Below, piece after piece: positions 1 to 9,116 of a DNA stretch of 47,246 bases. Every line of letters starts with the position of its first letter. Within the stretch, counting starts at the first letter, position 1. This stretch comes from a virus. The stretch is taken from positions 1 to 47,246 of the IMG/VR virus record IMGVR_UViG_3300044639_000820; one strand, given 5' to 3'. The notes beneath the pieces are model-generated. The model saw only the letters and a list, made by a program, of their open reading frames with translations, was not told the DNA's origin and did not search any database. The translations under genes were made by a program, and so were the position numbers.

Positions 1-45
1 GCTTGTTTCGTCTTTTTCGTCAATTATTAATTCAACTATTCGCAT
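1..45 (-). CDS. Prohead protease, first 15 codons only (runs off window)
   Basis: The ATG at 45-43 opens a frame reading MRIVELIIDEKDETS, which matches the start of the complete XkdF-like protease at 28890-29477 (MYRIVELIIDEKDETS). It lies immediately downstream of the tape measure, exactly as in copy B, so the head module of another genome copy continues beyond the left edge. It is one residue shorter near the start than the other copy and is therefore a different allele. Confidence 0.85.
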   Translation of the reverse strand, partial: MRIVELIIDEKDETS

Positions 46-83
46 AATATATTAATTAAATTATTGTTTGTTTGTTGTATTTT

Positions 84-1991
84 CTAACCACCTAAAGTTG
101 CGTTTGCTAATCTGTTTCTATCTAACGCCTGTTGTGATGTTACTTGTCCTGAAACTACGTACGCTTGTATTGGTTGTTGGTTTAAACTTGCTAATTGATT
201 AACTCCGCTTTGTCCTACTACGTTAAATTGTGGTGCTGACATTGTTGGAACTGTTGCACCGCCACCGCCACCACCATCGCTTGGAATTGCCGTTCCTTGA
301 AATTGTGTTGACATAATTTTTTTAACTGCAACTAAACCACCTGCTGTTGCTATTCCTGCTGCTATTCCACCACGAACAGGACTTGAAATATCGGGTGGTA
401 AAAACTGCGATTTGTAAGCGTCTCTTGCTGCTGCAAAAGTTGAAATTAACGTACTTGCAATTTGAAACTTTTTATTTAATTCAAATGCTTTTTTTGCATT
501 TGCATTGTTTTTAATTATTGCTTTTTCCTTTTGCGCAGTTGTTAGGTTTTCGTTTGCTAAAACTTTGTCGTTAATTTCCTTGTATTTATTTTCACTCATT
601 GAAGCCAAATCTTGCGTTACGCTTAAAATTTGAATCATTGATTCAATTATAAACTTTAGGTTTCTTTCCCTTAATGCTGTTTGTTCTGCCAAACTTGTTT
701 TTAATTGTTCCCTTGACTTATCGCTAATTGCTTTTTCTGCTTGAAGTCTTTTAGTTCCTTCACTTACAATATCAGAAATAACAGTTGAAGCGCTATCACG
801 TCTTATATAACTTTGTTCTTCTTTTTCTTTTTTTACAACTTTAGTAACTTCAGGTTCGTCTTTTTTAACTTGCTCAACATATTTTGTTCCTGATTTTGTT
901 AAGATGTCAACTTTTATAGCTGCTTTATTTGCAGCTGAACCATAATTTTCAAATCTTTTTTCTGCGTCTTGAAGTTCTTTATTAATTTTATTAACTTTCC
1001 TTTGTTGTTCATCTAAACTATTAATTACACTTTGCGGAACTAATGCTTCTGGTCTCTGCAATAATTTTTGATAGTCCGATTGCATAAGATTCAAAAAACT
1101 TTGCTCTTTTGCTAATTTTTTTGTTATTTCATCTTGTTTAGCAAGGTTTCTTACAATTAAATCTTCGTTTTTTTGTAAAGCATATTTTGCTTTTTGATAT
1201 TCTAAATAAGACGCAAGTTCCTTGTTTAATTGTTCTTGAAAATCTCTTTCGTCTTTTATATTTTTTAAAGTTGTTCCGTATTGTGAATTTATTTTTTTAA
1301 TTAATTCTTCACGTTCTTTTGTGTTTGCGTTTGTTGTTTTTAATCTTGAAATTAAAGTAGCAAAAGCGCCACTTTCCTTTGCTATTTCTTCACGTTGTTT
1401 TTTTGCTTCTTCACCAATTGCTTTTTGTTGTTCTGCATATTTTTCTGTTTCGTCACCTGCAAAACCAATTGCTTTACTTATGTCTTCCCAATAAGTATAA
1501 ATAACTCCTAATGAAACAACAATAAGTCCTATTCCTGTTGAACCTATTGCAGCTTTAATTGAATTAAATGCTCTGACTGCCGTTTTGCCTAAATTTAAAA
1601 ATGCTTCTTTTGCTTCGGTTAATTGGTCTATTCCGGCAGCTAAAGCCATTGCGCTTTGAACTTTTAAAAGTTGTTTTTCTACGCTTTCGCTTTCAACTCC
1701 AATTAAACCCATTGCGCCTTGAACGGCTGCAAAACCACCTGTAACACCTGTTAGCGCTTGTGCTAAACCCTTAAACTTTGCGTCTGGGTTAAACGCATCG
1801 GTTAACGCTTTAGCGTCTCCAATCCTATCTTTTAATTCAGCTGCTCTTTTTGCGGCTTCTCTTGCTTGGTCTGAAGTAACGCCAAACTTATCCGCCAACG
1901 TTTGAACTTCAAGTTGTGCCGCTTTTAGTTGTTGTTTTAAATTGCCTAAATTTTCTTTAACTTCTAATTCAATTACTTTTTTTTCAGCCAT
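84..1991 (-). CDS. Tail tape measure protein, copy A allele
   Basis: A 635-aa protein expected to set tail length and occupy the tail lumen. The N-terminal ~25 residues and the C-terminal ~65 residues (a Gly run, then a Gln-rich tail ending NATLGG) are nearly identical to the 666-aa product at 29516-31516. The interior differs: Lys/Glu-rich coiled-coil stretches (about residues 190-300 and 330-480) and a hydrophobic segment near residues 145-175 (GSTGIGLIVVSLGVIYTYW). The start overlaps the 55-aa gene by 8 nt. At 635 aa it implies a short tail. Assignment rests on coiled-coil and hydrophobic composition and on its place after the chaperone and tail proteins. Confidence 0.82.
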   Translation of the reverse strand: MAEKKVIELEVKENLGNLKQQLKAAQLEVQTLADKFGVTSDQAREAAKRAAELKDRIGDAKALTDAFNPDAKFKGLAQALTGVTGGFAAVQGAMGLIGVESESVEKQLLKVQSAMALAAGIDQLTEAKEAFLNLGKTAVRAFNSIKAAIGSTGIGLIVVSLGVIYTYWEDISKAIGFAGDETEKYAEQQKAIGEEAKKQREEIAKESGAFATLISRLKTTNANTKEREELIKKINSQYGTTLKNIKDERDFQEQLNKELASYLEYQKAKYALQKNEDLIVRNLAKQDEITKKLAKEQSFLNLMQSDYQKLLQRPEALVPQSVINSLDEQQRKVNKINKELQDAEKRFENYGSAANKAAIKVDILTKSGTKYVEQVKKDEPEVTKVVKKEKEEQSYIRRDSASTVISDIVSEGTKRLQAEKAISDKSREQLKTSLAEQTALRERNLKFIIESMIQILSVTQDLASMSENKYKEINDKVLANENLTTAQKEKAIIKNNANAKKAFELNKKFQIASTLISTFAAARDAYKSQFLPPDISSPVRGGIAAGIATAGGLVAVKKIMSTQFQGTAIPSDGGGGGGATVPTMSAPQFNVVGQSGVNQLASLNQQPIQAYVVSGQVTSQQALDRNRLANATLGG

Positions 1992-2151
1992 TATCTTTTA
2001 GTTTTTTTTCTATTAGTCTTTTACGTTGTGCTTGTTTCCATTGCTCTTTGATGCTTGTAGTAAATTTATATTTACCTTTTGCTATGTCTATGTTTTCACT
2101 TTCTCCGTAAAAATCACTTAACAAAAGCATTTCTATTATTTTGTTTATCAT
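1984..2151 (-). CDS. Small conserved phage protein, 55 aa
   Basis: The ATG at 2151 overlaps the stop of the 817-aa tail gene (ATGA), and the end overlaps the tape-measure start by 8 nt, so translation is probably coupled through all three. The product is charged (MINKIIEMLLLSDFYGESEN, then a Lys/Arg-rich C-terminus). Copy B has the same gene at 31509-31676 with one substitution near the end. The strong conservation and tight packing support a real gene. Function is not recognised; a small tail or chaperone factor is possible from position only. Confidence 0.75.
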   Translation of the reverse strand: MINKIIEMLLLSDFYGESENIDIAKGKYKFTTSIKEQWKQAQRKRLIEKKLKDNG

Positions 2152-4601
2152 AATTGGTTTATTATTATATAATTTCTTTCCGTATTTCCGTTAGAAAAAT
2201 CAGTATCTAAACTTAAAGTAATTATTCTCGGTGCGTTTGCAGGAACTGTTACTGTTAAATAACCTTCTGCTGTAAACAATACACTTGACAAAGTAACGTT
2301 AGTTGCGTTTGCGCTTTTTGAAATCCTTACTTGTGTAGCTCCATTACTAAATAAAATTGCCATACTATGCACAGAACCGCTTGGTGTACTTGTTGTATGA
2401 ACAATTGGATTAACATTTGCAAAATCACTAATCAAAGTAAAATCTACATCGCCTGTTGTTAAGTCGCTTTGCATTTCGTTTATTAAATAGCGTTTGTCTC
2501 TTATTATAAGACGGTCGTTTAACTGAAGTTGTGTAAGTAAAGAAACAGGAAGAACGGTTTTAACTTTTACTAATCTGTTTTTTGGGTTGTATAAATTAGT
2601 TAAATAACTTTGATAATATAAAGCATATAAAGTATTTGGATTTTCTACATTATAAAAACTTGAAATTTCTACACCAAAATTTAACGTCAAAGGAAAAATT
2701 CCACCTTGTATTAAAATTTCGCTATCTTGTCCAAATGGAACGTATTCTGCTATGTTTGGAAGTCCGTTCCAATGTATTTTGTTTCCTGCTGTTAAAGTTG
2801 TTAGCGTGTTCATATATAACAAAACAGGTTTAGGAATATAAGGCGCAAACTCTTTATTTAAACAATAACCAACTTGCAAATTGTTTCCGAAATTGTTATG
2901 TAATAAATTTTCAAATGGACTTTGTATTTTGTATTCGCCACCATCAAATGGATAATTTTCTTTTGCGTTTCCGTAACCGTGAGCTGTTAAATTAGCAGGA
3001 TTTTCAAGGAAATATTTATTTATAAAACTTTCGCTATCTTGATATTTAAACTCTATTAATTTATAAAGTTTTAACCTTTCAATTTCAATGCTTGTTACAT
3101 CAGTAAATTTTGTTATATCTATTACTGCACCTTTTTTATACCAATCATTTAATGGTTCAAATGTAAATACGTTTTTTGCTTTTGAATATACAGTCATATT
3201 AAACTCGTTGCATATTCCTGTAATAAAATCAGATATTTTCATATCTGGAGCAAGTCCTTGTAAATCCGTAAACGAAGTTGTTGTAACGTTATTTGTATAA
3301 AATGTTGTTTCGGCTTTATAACTATTCCATTCATTAACACCTACAAAATATTGAGACCAATATTCATATTCTAAAGTGTAAATAAACCTAAATGTAAGCG
3401 TCTGCGCTGATTCGCTACGAAGTTTAAAAGTATAAAATACGTTGTTGTTTGGTGTTTGTTCTAAATTAATTAAAGTATAATCTAAACCAAGTGCCGGAGT
3501 AACTGTTAACGTTTGTACATAAACTCCATTTTTATAAACGTCTAACCAACAATTTGTAAGCACAGGGGACGCACCATCATAAAAAATATTTAAAGAATGT
3601 GAAACTGTTCCGTATGTGTTTGGTGTTCCTGTAAATACGTTTGCACCACCATAAAACGGAGTTACATAAATTGTGTTAAATGTATTATTTGTTGTATTAA
3701 ATGAAGTATAAGGGTTTGGAACAGGTGTTGTTGCAGGTGGTGTTGTAACTAAAAAAGTTTCTGTAAAAGTTGAACCTGAAATTGTAAAAGTAACGTTTGC
3801 GGGTTGTGTAATAAAAAGAAACTTTTCTTTATTCTTATAATATAAAAATGCTTTTCTAAACATATCTGAAGTTAGAAAAATTCCATTAAAAGTTATTCCA
3901 TATTCTGCTTCAATTAAATCAAAAATACTTGCAACTCTAACCGCAGGAAACAATTCTTGGTATTCTATTTCACCTGCATTATCGCCTATGTTATCCGAAT
4001 TATTTGTTGGATATTCAAACCATTCAGGACAATTATCTTGTGGTAAAGGAACACTTCCAGAAAATTGCCAAATTCTTTTTGAACTTATTAATGGGTATCT
4101 AACATCGTAATCTGTTGTTGAACTGTCTATTGTAACACGGTCGTAAACTTCTTGGTTTATATAGTCGTGGTTTAAACTTGTGTGGTCTAATTGGCTTAAT
4201 TTGTCTTCATTAAAGAAGTCTTTTAAACTTACTCCTGCTCCGTAAAATGTTACTGAATAACTATCTGCACTTCCGTTTTTTAGGTTCGTCTTTTCGAGCT
4301 GAATTTTACCACGTCTAAACAACACCGTGTCAACTTCTATATAAGCGTTGTATCGTTTTTGATAGTCAATAGTTGCGTTTACATCGTTTTGGTAAAAGTG
4401 CTGAAATATTGCGTTGTTTGTAGGTGAACAAGGAATTGTAAAACCTTGTGAATAGTCTGTAAATATTTTACTTATATCCGAAATATTTTGAATGGTTGAA
4501 CTTACGGAAATCTTCTCATCGTTAAATAATTCTAAACGTGAAAATTCTAACTCGGTCTGTGCTAAAGCCGTTTCTATAAATATTGCTACTTGCCTTTTCA
4601 T
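2148..4601 (-). CDS. Large tail tip/baseplate protein, 817 aa
   Basis: A structural protein typical of Bacteroidetes siphovirus-like phages. The N-terminus (about 1-260) is strongly conserved with the 792-aa copy B product, a variable Thr/Asn/Phe-rich block spans about 260-430, and the C-terminus (about 450-817) is conserved again. The block around 450-720 (LAPDMKISDFITGICNEFNM, later RLIIRDKRYLINEMQSDLTT) resembles hub-type tail proteins, and the final ~80 residues look like a beta-rich domain. It overlaps its upstream neighbour by 1 nt (TAATG). A role in the tail tip or receptor-proximal baseplate is inferred from size and from its place next to the tape measure. Confidence 0.65.
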   Translation of the reverse strand: MKRQVAIFIETALAQTELEFSRLELFNDEKISVSSTIQNISDISKIFTDYSQGFTIPCSPTNNAIFQHFYQNDVNATIDYQKRYNAYIEVDTVLFRRGKIQLEKTNLKNGSADSYSVTFYGAGVSLKDFFNEDKLSQLDHTSLNHDYINQEVYDRVTIDSSTTDYDVRYPLISSKRIWQFSGSVPLPQDNCPEWFEYPTNNSDNIGDNAGEIEYQELFPAVRVASIFDLIEAEYGITFNGIFLTSDMFRKAFLYYKNKEKFLFITQPANVTFTISGSTFTETFLVTTPPATTPVPNPYTSFNTTNNTFNTIYVTPFYGGANVFTGTPNTYGTVSHSLNIFYDGASPVLTNCWLDVYKNGVYVQTLTVTPALGLDYTLINLEQTPNNNVFYTFKLRSESAQTLTFRFIYTLEYEYWSQYFVGVNEWNSYKAETTFYTNNVTTTSFTDLQGLAPDMKISDFITGICNEFNMTVYSKAKNVFTFEPLNDWYKKGAVIDITKFTDVTSIEIERLKLYKLIEFKYQDSESFINKYFLENPANLTAHGYGNAKENYPFDGGEYKIQSPFENLLHNNFGNNLQVGYCLNKEFAPYIPKPVLLYMNTLTTLTAGNKIHWNGLPNIAEYVPFGQDSEILIQGGIFPLTLNFGVEISSFYNVENPNTLYALYYQSYLTNLYNPKNRLVKVKTVLPVSLLTQLQLNDRLIIRDKRYLINEMQSDLTTGDVDFTLISDFANVNPIVHTTSTPSGSVHSMAILFSNGATQVRISKSANATNVTLSSVLFTAEGYLTVTVPANAPRIITLSLDTDFSNGNTERNYIIINQL

Positions 4602-5632
4602 TAAATAACTGAATTAATAACATCAAATGCAAACTCAAATTCTAAACTATAATTTATTTGTTTCGTGTTTATATGCTTAAACAACTCCGTGCTTTTACTA
4701 TTAATCTTTGCAGGTTTATCGTCAATCAGTATTCGTTCGCTTAACATTATTTGTTTTAAAACTTCTTTCCAAGTTTCGTAAACCCAACCTGTGTTAACTT
4801 TAACACTTTTTTTGCCGTTAGCGTTAAATACTTTTCTTTGTCCTTCCTTTACGTTGTAGCTAAAACTATTTGTTTGCATCAAATTGTATTCCGTGTTTTC
4901 AACACTAAAATTGTCGTTACTTGCCTTAAAGAAAAACTCTCGTTGCCAAGCTCCATACTTGTTTACAAAGTCAATTATAACAGGTGTATATTTGCATTCT
5001 TCAAGCGGATAAAAATACCAAGTCGCTTGTACTGCTGAAGCTCCGTTTAAAATTTCTACTTTGTTTCCTTCGTTTACGTTTGCAGTTCTTACTCGTGGAA
5101 TATCAAATGTCGAACTTGCTACTGCTAAAGTTGTTACTACTGCGGTGCTTAAATTTGTGTAACGTGCTGTAAAACTTGCGCCTGTTGTTACTCTTATTTT
5201 TCCTGCGTCTGAAGTCGGGTTGTAGTAATAATTTCCTGCGTCAAGTCCGTAGTTTCCATTGTCAAAATTAAATCCTTGTTCGTAATATGAATAACCATCA
5301 AATGCTATGTAATCAATTGTATTTAAAAGAGTATAAGTCAAACCTACTAACTTATAACGTTTAACCCTTACGTTTACTCGTTCATTTGTTGGGTTAGTTG
5401 CCGCAGCGTTTCCACCTGCTGAACAACTTGTAAATCTTATGTATTCACGAATGTATGGTGATATGTCGTAAAGTGTTTCAACGTTGTTTGACGCTGGTAT
5501 TAATTTACTCAACGTATATTGTGGACTTCCTAAAAAAGAACCATTTGCTAAAAACAATTCTAATTTTGAGCCATTTTGCCCTGTTTCTGCAATCCTAATT
5601 AAATACGGTGAACGTGCAAATATATTAGCCAT
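4601..5632 (-). CDS. Putative distal tail/baseplate protein, 343 aa
   Basis: Beta-rich and rich in Asn, Tyr and Thr, with no signal peptide. The start (MANIFARSPYLIRIAETG) and the C-terminal ~150 residues are nearly the same as the 347-aa protein at 34051-35094, while residues about 60-130 vary. It begins in a TAATG overlap with the preceding neck-type gene and ends in a TAATG overlap with the 817-aa gene, forming one translationally coupled tail-tip block. A distal-tail-like role is inferred from context; no catalytic motif is visible. Confidence 0.55.
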   Translation of the reverse strand: MANIFARSPYLIRIAETGQNGSKLELFLANGSFLGSPQYTLSKLIPASNNVETLYDISPYIREYIRFTSCSAGGNAAATNPTNERVNVRVKRYKLVGLTYTLLNTIDYIAFDGYSYYEQGFNFDNGNYGLDAGNYYYNPTSDAGKIRVTTGASFTARYTNLSTAVVTTLAVASSTFDIPRVRTANVNEGNKVEILNGASAVQATWYFYPLEECKYTPVIIDFVNKYGAWQREFFFKASNDNFSVENTEYNLMQTNSFSYNVKEGQRKVFNANGKKSVKVNTGWVYETWKEVLKQIMLSERILIDDKPAKINSKSTELFKHINTKQINYSLEFEFAFDVINSVI

Positions 5633-6180
5633 TATTTCTTTTCGTTTTTAAATTGTGTGTCTTTAAATAAATTCATTGCGTCTAACCCAAACTTTTCAAT
5701 AAGTTCATCAGGCAATCTTTTAAACGCAGCTTCAAATGGTTTGGTAAAAAATAAACTCGGTTTTATTCCTTGTGCAAATATTCTTTTCTGCAACCAAAAA
5801 CCCAAACTTTTATAACCGCCCTTTGCAAATGTTCCATCTGCATTTCTAAATCTTATATTCTTTTTTTGCGCCCATTTACTCAAAGGTTCAACAGGTGGCA
5901 TTTTACTTTTAAAACTAAACGGACTATTCGGAGCTTTTTGTTTTCCGTTTTTTACTAAACTTGGTTTTGCTCCCTTAACTCCTTTGTCTTGAAATTGTCC
6001 GTATTGGTTCATTTCAAACTCTATGCTTAACGAATTAGGCATCGCCTTAACATTTCCTTTTAAACTTTCGTAAAGTCCTTTAGAAACGTTTTTTTTGCTT
6101 CGTGTTAAATTAGTACGTGCTTCTTTAATAACGTAATCACGAAATCTCTCAAGTTCTTTTTGTACTTCGCTCTGTTTCAT
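5632..6180 (-). CDS. Putative head-tail/tail completion protein (HK97 gp10-like), 182 aa
   Basis: The protein has a basic helical N-terminus followed by YGQFQDKGVKGAKPSL, a run reminiscent of HK97-gp10-type completion proteins, then a Lys/Phe-rich C-terminal half. Copy B (35094-35642) has the same length with a handful of substitutions. It sits between the 151-aa putative tail terminator and the tail-tip genes, where such neck or completion proteins are common. The family link is from remembered pattern only. Confidence 0.5.
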   Translation of the reverse strand: MKQSEVQKELERFRDYVIKEARTNLTRSKKNVSKGLYESLKGNVKAMPNSLSIEFEMNQYGQFQDKGVKGAKPSLVKNGKQKAPNSPFSFKSKMPPVEPLSKWAQKKNIRFRNADGTFAKGGYKSLGFWLQKRIFAQGIKPSLFFTKPFEAAFKRLPDELIEKFGLDAMNLFKDTQFKNEKK

Positions 6181-6181
6181 T

Positions 6182-6637
6182 TTAACAAATAGTCATTTCG
6201 TTTGGTGTTACTACATCAAAAGTCATAGTCCAACCTGCCATATAATTCTCAAAACGTTCTGTAAATGGTTCTAAATTTGCCGTGCCTTCAACCATAAATA
6301 AGTCGTATGCTAAACTTCCGTGTTTTATTATTTCGTACGCTCTATTTAATACTGCGTGTTGTGTATTCAATACATCAATTTCGTTGTCGTTACCTAAAAA
6401 AATATCGGTTGTTGCGCTCTTGGACAAATCAACAACATCCATTGCTATTAAACTAATATTCCAAGTTGTTGTGCGTTCGTCTAACGTGCAGTTGTTAACC
6501 ATTATATGTAATAAAGGAAATATCGTTTGTTTACTTAAATCTACTTTAAATATGTCGCCTTGTGTTACCGTGTTAACAATAACGTCTGCGTCAAAGTGTG
6601 TTTTTAATTTGTCTAATAAGTTGTAATAACCTGTCAT
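6182..6637 (-). CDS. Putative tail terminator/completion protein, 151 aa
   Basis: An alpha/beta protein with a conserved FENYMAGWTMTFDVVTPNEM end, the kind of C-terminus seen in minor tail or tail terminator proteins. Copy B at 35644-36099 differs at only two residues, among the best conserved pairs here. Its ATG overlaps the stop of the -1 frame of the tail chaperone (ATGA at 6637-6634). That supports translation of the frameshifted product and coupling to this gene. Function is inferred from length and neighbours. Confidence 0.55.
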   Translation of the reverse strand: MTGYYNLLDKLKTHFDADVIVNTVTQGDIFKVDLSKQTIFPLLHIMVNNCTLDERTTTWNISLIAMDVVDLSKSATTDIFLGNDNEIDVLNTQHAVLNRAYEIIKHGSLAYDLFMVEGTANLEPFTERFENYMAGWTMTFDVVTPNEMTIC

Positions 6638-7394
6638 CGTTTTAGTTTATTAAGTTGGCGTTGTTCAATTTCTTGCTTTTGTTTTTCGAAGGTAAGATAG
6701 GTGAGACATTGAGTAAGTCTATATCCGGTGACTGTGTCAAATCTTGTAATGTCTCCTTGAGCGAGTGCATAAATTGATTGATACCAACCCCATTGTTTTC
6801 CAAATTGAGCTTGTTCGCTAAACTCGTTTCCGTCTTCTTGTTCGTTTTTATCTGCCGTTCCAAATAAGTAAGCGTAGCTGTCAATAATTCGCTTCCTAAA
6901 TTCCAAAAAAAAACACTTGAACTTATTGCTATGTCTACCGGCGTAAACTTCATTAACTCGTGCATTTCTTCCATTGGTTTGTAATCAACTATTTCGTACT
7001 TGTCTTTGAACTTCATTTTTATAGGTCGGTACATTACAGCCATTGCTTTGTGATAATCTTCCCACTTTTGCAAGTTGTTCTCAAGGTCTACGTATTCGCC
7101 AAAACTTATTTCTTCAAGGTTTGTAATAAAGCCAAATTCTTGTGTTCCTATTTTGAACGTTGGTTGAAACTTCGGCTTTTCGCTAAACAACTTTGTAAAG
7201 TGTGTTATTAATTCGTTTAAACTTGTTAGCTTCATTTTCACGATGTCCTTTAATTCTATACCGCAGAATATTTGCACCATTTTTTGTGCAATAAATTCTT
7301 CGTCATTGCTTCCTTGCTGAACCTTTAAAAATTCTTGGTAGCTTTTTAACGGTATTTCGTTTAAACTTGTTGGAACATTTATTTCTAACTTCAT
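6634..7394 (-). CDS. Tail assembly chaperone, -1 frameshift fusion (~253 aa)
   Basis: Slippage by -1 on the T run at 6905-6913 joins the first 163 codons to the overlapping frame 6906-6634. That frame has no ATG of its own and opens at a TTG inside the slip site. The fused tail (FGKQWGWYQSIYALAQGDIT, then a Leu/Glu/Lys helix) looks like a folded conserved domain. It ends in an ATGA overlap with the next gene. The arrangement matches lambda gpG/gpGT, where both forms are needed to assemble the tail shaft. Copy B conserves both frames and the slip site. The ratio of products cannot be predicted from sequence. Confidence 0.72.
6642..7394 (-). CDS. Tail assembly chaperone, unshifted form (250 aa)
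   Basis: Zero-frame product of the chaperone locus. Residues 90-140 carry SFGEYVDLENNLQKWEDYHK followed by AMAVMYRPIK, a pattern I associate with phage tail/baseplate chaperones. The frame crosses a run of nine T at codons 161-164 (GTT TTT TTT TGG) and continues another 87 codons to a stop at 6642. It probably binds the tape measure during tail assembly, as lambda gpG does. Copy B (36104-36856) has the same length and the same T run. The C-terminal ~87 residues are Asn/Lys-rich and less protein-like than the -1 reading of the same bases. Confidence 0.7.
   Translation of the reverse strand: MKLEINVPTSLNEIPLKSYQEFLKVQQGSNDEEFIAQKMVQIFCGIELKDIVKMKLTSLNELITHFTKLFSEKPKFQPTFKIGTQEFGFITNLEEISFGEYVDLENNLQKWEDYHKAMAVMYRPIKMKFKDKYEIVDYKPMEEMHELMKFTPVDIAISSSVFFWNLGSELLTATLTYLERQIKTNKKTETSLANKLNLENNGVGINQFMHSLKETLQDLTQSPDIDLLNVSPILPSKNKSKKLNNANLIN
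6904..6914 (-). promoter_or_regulatory. Slippery site for -1 frameshift in tail chaperone
   Basis: The minus strand reads G, nine T, then GG. In the zero frame the codons are GTT TTT TTT TGG, so T_TTT_TTT allows both P- and A-site tRNAs to re-pair in the -1 frame. The identical run is at 36366-36376 in copy B. A homopolymer this long could also cause RNA polymerase slippage. Confidence 0.7.
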
Positions 7395-7404
7395 ATCTTA
7401 ATAA

Positions 7405-7569
7405 TTAATTATTCGTGTTTTTGTTGTGTTCGTTTTTTTGTATGTAATCGTAAGCTTGTTTTAGCATATTAATATCTCGGATGTCACGTAAATAAATACG
7501 AATCTTTACACCTTTTTTTTGGTATATGTAAATTTGTACCGCTTGCATCATTACTTCTAAATCGTTCAT
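7405..7569 (-). CDS. Small conserved protein, 54 aa
   Basis: The ATG at 7569 overlaps the TGA of the large terminase (ATGA). The product (MNDLEVMMQAVQIYIYQKKG, then basic residues and a polar Asn/Lys tail) has the same length as the copy B gene at 36867-37031 with about four substitutions. It lies between terminase and the tail chaperone. Function is not recognised. Conservation and coupled start are the reasons for calling it. Confidence 0.72.
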   Translation of the reverse strand: MNDLEVMMQAVQIYIYQKKGVKIRIYLRDIRDINMLKQAYDYIQKNEHNKNTNN

Positions 7570-8771
7570 CGTATAAAATATAAACCTTTTGTTGGATTGT
7601 CTAATTGATATGCTACTGCGTAACGCAAAGCATCAATGCAATGATTGTGCGCATCTTGTGGTGTTTTTGACTTTTTTTCCAACCAACAATAGTTGTTTAG
7701 TTCTTTGATTAAATCAATACTGTCTTCACTTATTATTAAGTCGTAATCCTGTAGTAGACTAATTCCATATATCACAGAATCCGCACCTTTGATTGTAGGG
7801 ACTACATTATTTCCAAGTGCGTTTAATTCGCTTATAAGTCTTGGTTCTGAATTATCACCAACTATTAAATCTTTGTTTGCAAACTCTGAATTTAACCTTG
7901 CTATTTGGCTTGTCGTTAACGCTTGTTTGTAATATAGCAACTTAACGTAAATGATTTTGTTTGTCTTGTCTATGTTTGTCTTAACTAACGTTGTAGGGTC
8001 TGCGCTAAATCCGTAATCTTGACCGTACACACTTACTCCAACTTCTTTAAAGTCTCCTATTTTCCAATTGGTAAATATAACTCCTTCAGCTTTGTCTAAC
8101 CAACCACCAAGTATTGTGTGTTTGTATTTTTCAGGTCTTCGTTCCTTGATGTATTCAACCTGTTTTAAAAAAGACTCGGATAGGTTTTCGATATTATCCA
8201 AGTACGTTGTGTGTATGTAGGTAGTATCGTTTTTTATTAGTGTTGCTCCTTGCTCTATTCCTTTACTCTCAAAGAACTTATCGTAAATAAAATGTTCTTT
8301 TGTCGTAGGGTTTAAAATTAGAATAACTCGGTTTTGTTTTGTCTTGTGCCTTATTGATAAATCTATTTTATCGAAGGTATCTTCGTCTGTTAATTCTTCA
8401 GCTTCGTCAAGTACCCACGTTGTAACTCCTTGTAAAGATTTTAAATTTGCCGTTTGTGTTCCAGAACTTGTCTTTATTCCTTTGAATATTATTTTGCTTC
8501 CTGTTACTATATTTATTATTTCGTCTTTTGTTACAACAAATTGGTCTTCCATTTGCATTAACTCAATCTTTTCTATAAACTCCGGTATAATCGAAATGGA
8601 TGCTGAAACTAAAGTGTAACGTGTGAACAATACAACGTGTCCGCTTTCCTTCGTTAAAAGAAGCAAGAACGTTGTAACGCTGTAAGACTTGGACGAACCA
8701 CGACCACCTGTTACAATAAAGTAACGTGAAGGACTTCCTAAATAATTAAACTTCTTATTTAAGACTATCAA
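7566..8771 (-). CDS. terL: Large terminase subunit (TerL), 401 aa
   Basis: Packaging motor ATPase and nuclease that cuts concatemeric DNA and drives it into proheads. Walker A is GGRGSSKS at residues 22-29, and Walker B with the catalytic glutamates is VLDEAEE at 120-126. A coupling-type ILNPT lies at 152-156. The RNase H-like nuclease acids appear at D252 (QDYGFSADP), D306/E309 (VGDNSEP) and a late DAHNHCIDALRYA segment. It has the size of compact PBSX-type terminases. It overlaps TerS by 17 nt. Copy B (37028-38233) is ~97% identical in protein. Confidence 0.95.
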   Translation of the reverse strand: MIVLNKKFNYLGSPSRYFIVTGGRGSSKSYSVTTFLLLLTKESGHVVLFTRYTLVSASISIIPEFIEKIELMQMEDQFVVTKDEIINIVTGSKIIFKGIKTSSGTQTANLKSLQGVTTWVLDEAEELTDEDTFDKIDLSIRHKTKQNRVILILNPTTKEHFIYDKFFESKGIEQGATLIKNDTTYIHTTYLDNIENLSESFLKQVEYIKERRPEKYKHTILGGWLDKAEGVIFTNWKIGDFKEVGVSVYGQDYGFSADPTTLVKTNIDKTNKIIYVKLLYYKQALTTSQIARLNSEFANKDLIVGDNSEPRLISELNALGNNVVPTIKGADSVIYGISLLQDYDLIISEDSIDLIKELNNYCWLEKKSKTPQDAHNHCIDALRYAVAYQLDNPTKGLYFIR

Positions 8772-9090
8772 TTTTAAACAAGTCTTTTACATCAAAGTCG
8801 GAAACGTTCAAGTTAGTATCGGTTGTTTGTTTAGGCGCACCATAGCAACTATCCATAAGTGCTTTGTAAGCATTAACATCGCCTTTACCTGCCTTTAATA
8901 ACATAGCCAAAGTAATTGCTTGTTCTTGAGTTAAAGTTTCTTGTTCGCCTGTTAAAACGTTCTTTTGACTTGAAGCAAATTCTAACAACTCCTTTACAAT
9001 TGTGCTGCGGTTTTTACTTCCTTTTGGTCTTCCGGCAGGGTTACTTACTTCACCTTTTTTAAATGGTTTTAAATTTTCTTCGTTTGCCAT
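8755..9090 (-). CDS. terS: Small terminase subunit / DUF5681-like protein, 111 aa
   Basis: The N-terminus KKGEVSNPAGRPKGSKNRST is a basic GRPKGSKN segment typical of small terminase-like DNA-binding proteins in Bacteroidetes phages. A helical C-terminus follows (LTQEQAITLAMLLKAGKGDV). Position immediately before and overlapping terL supports the role of recognising the packaging site. Copy B is at 38217-38552. The family name is from memory. Confidence 0.75.
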   Translation of the reverse strand: MANEENLKPFKKGEVSNPAGRPKGSKNRSTIVKELLEFASSQKNVLTGEQETLTQEQAITLAMLLKAGKGDVNAYKALMDSCYGAPKQTTDTNLNVSDFDVKDLFKIDSLK

Positions 9091-9116
9091 AACTTCACTA
9101 TTGTTTCATTATTGAA

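Noticed and set aside
6282-6626. 114-aa plus-strand open frame
   Set aside because: Antisense to the 151-aa tail gene; shortened to 80 aa in copy B.
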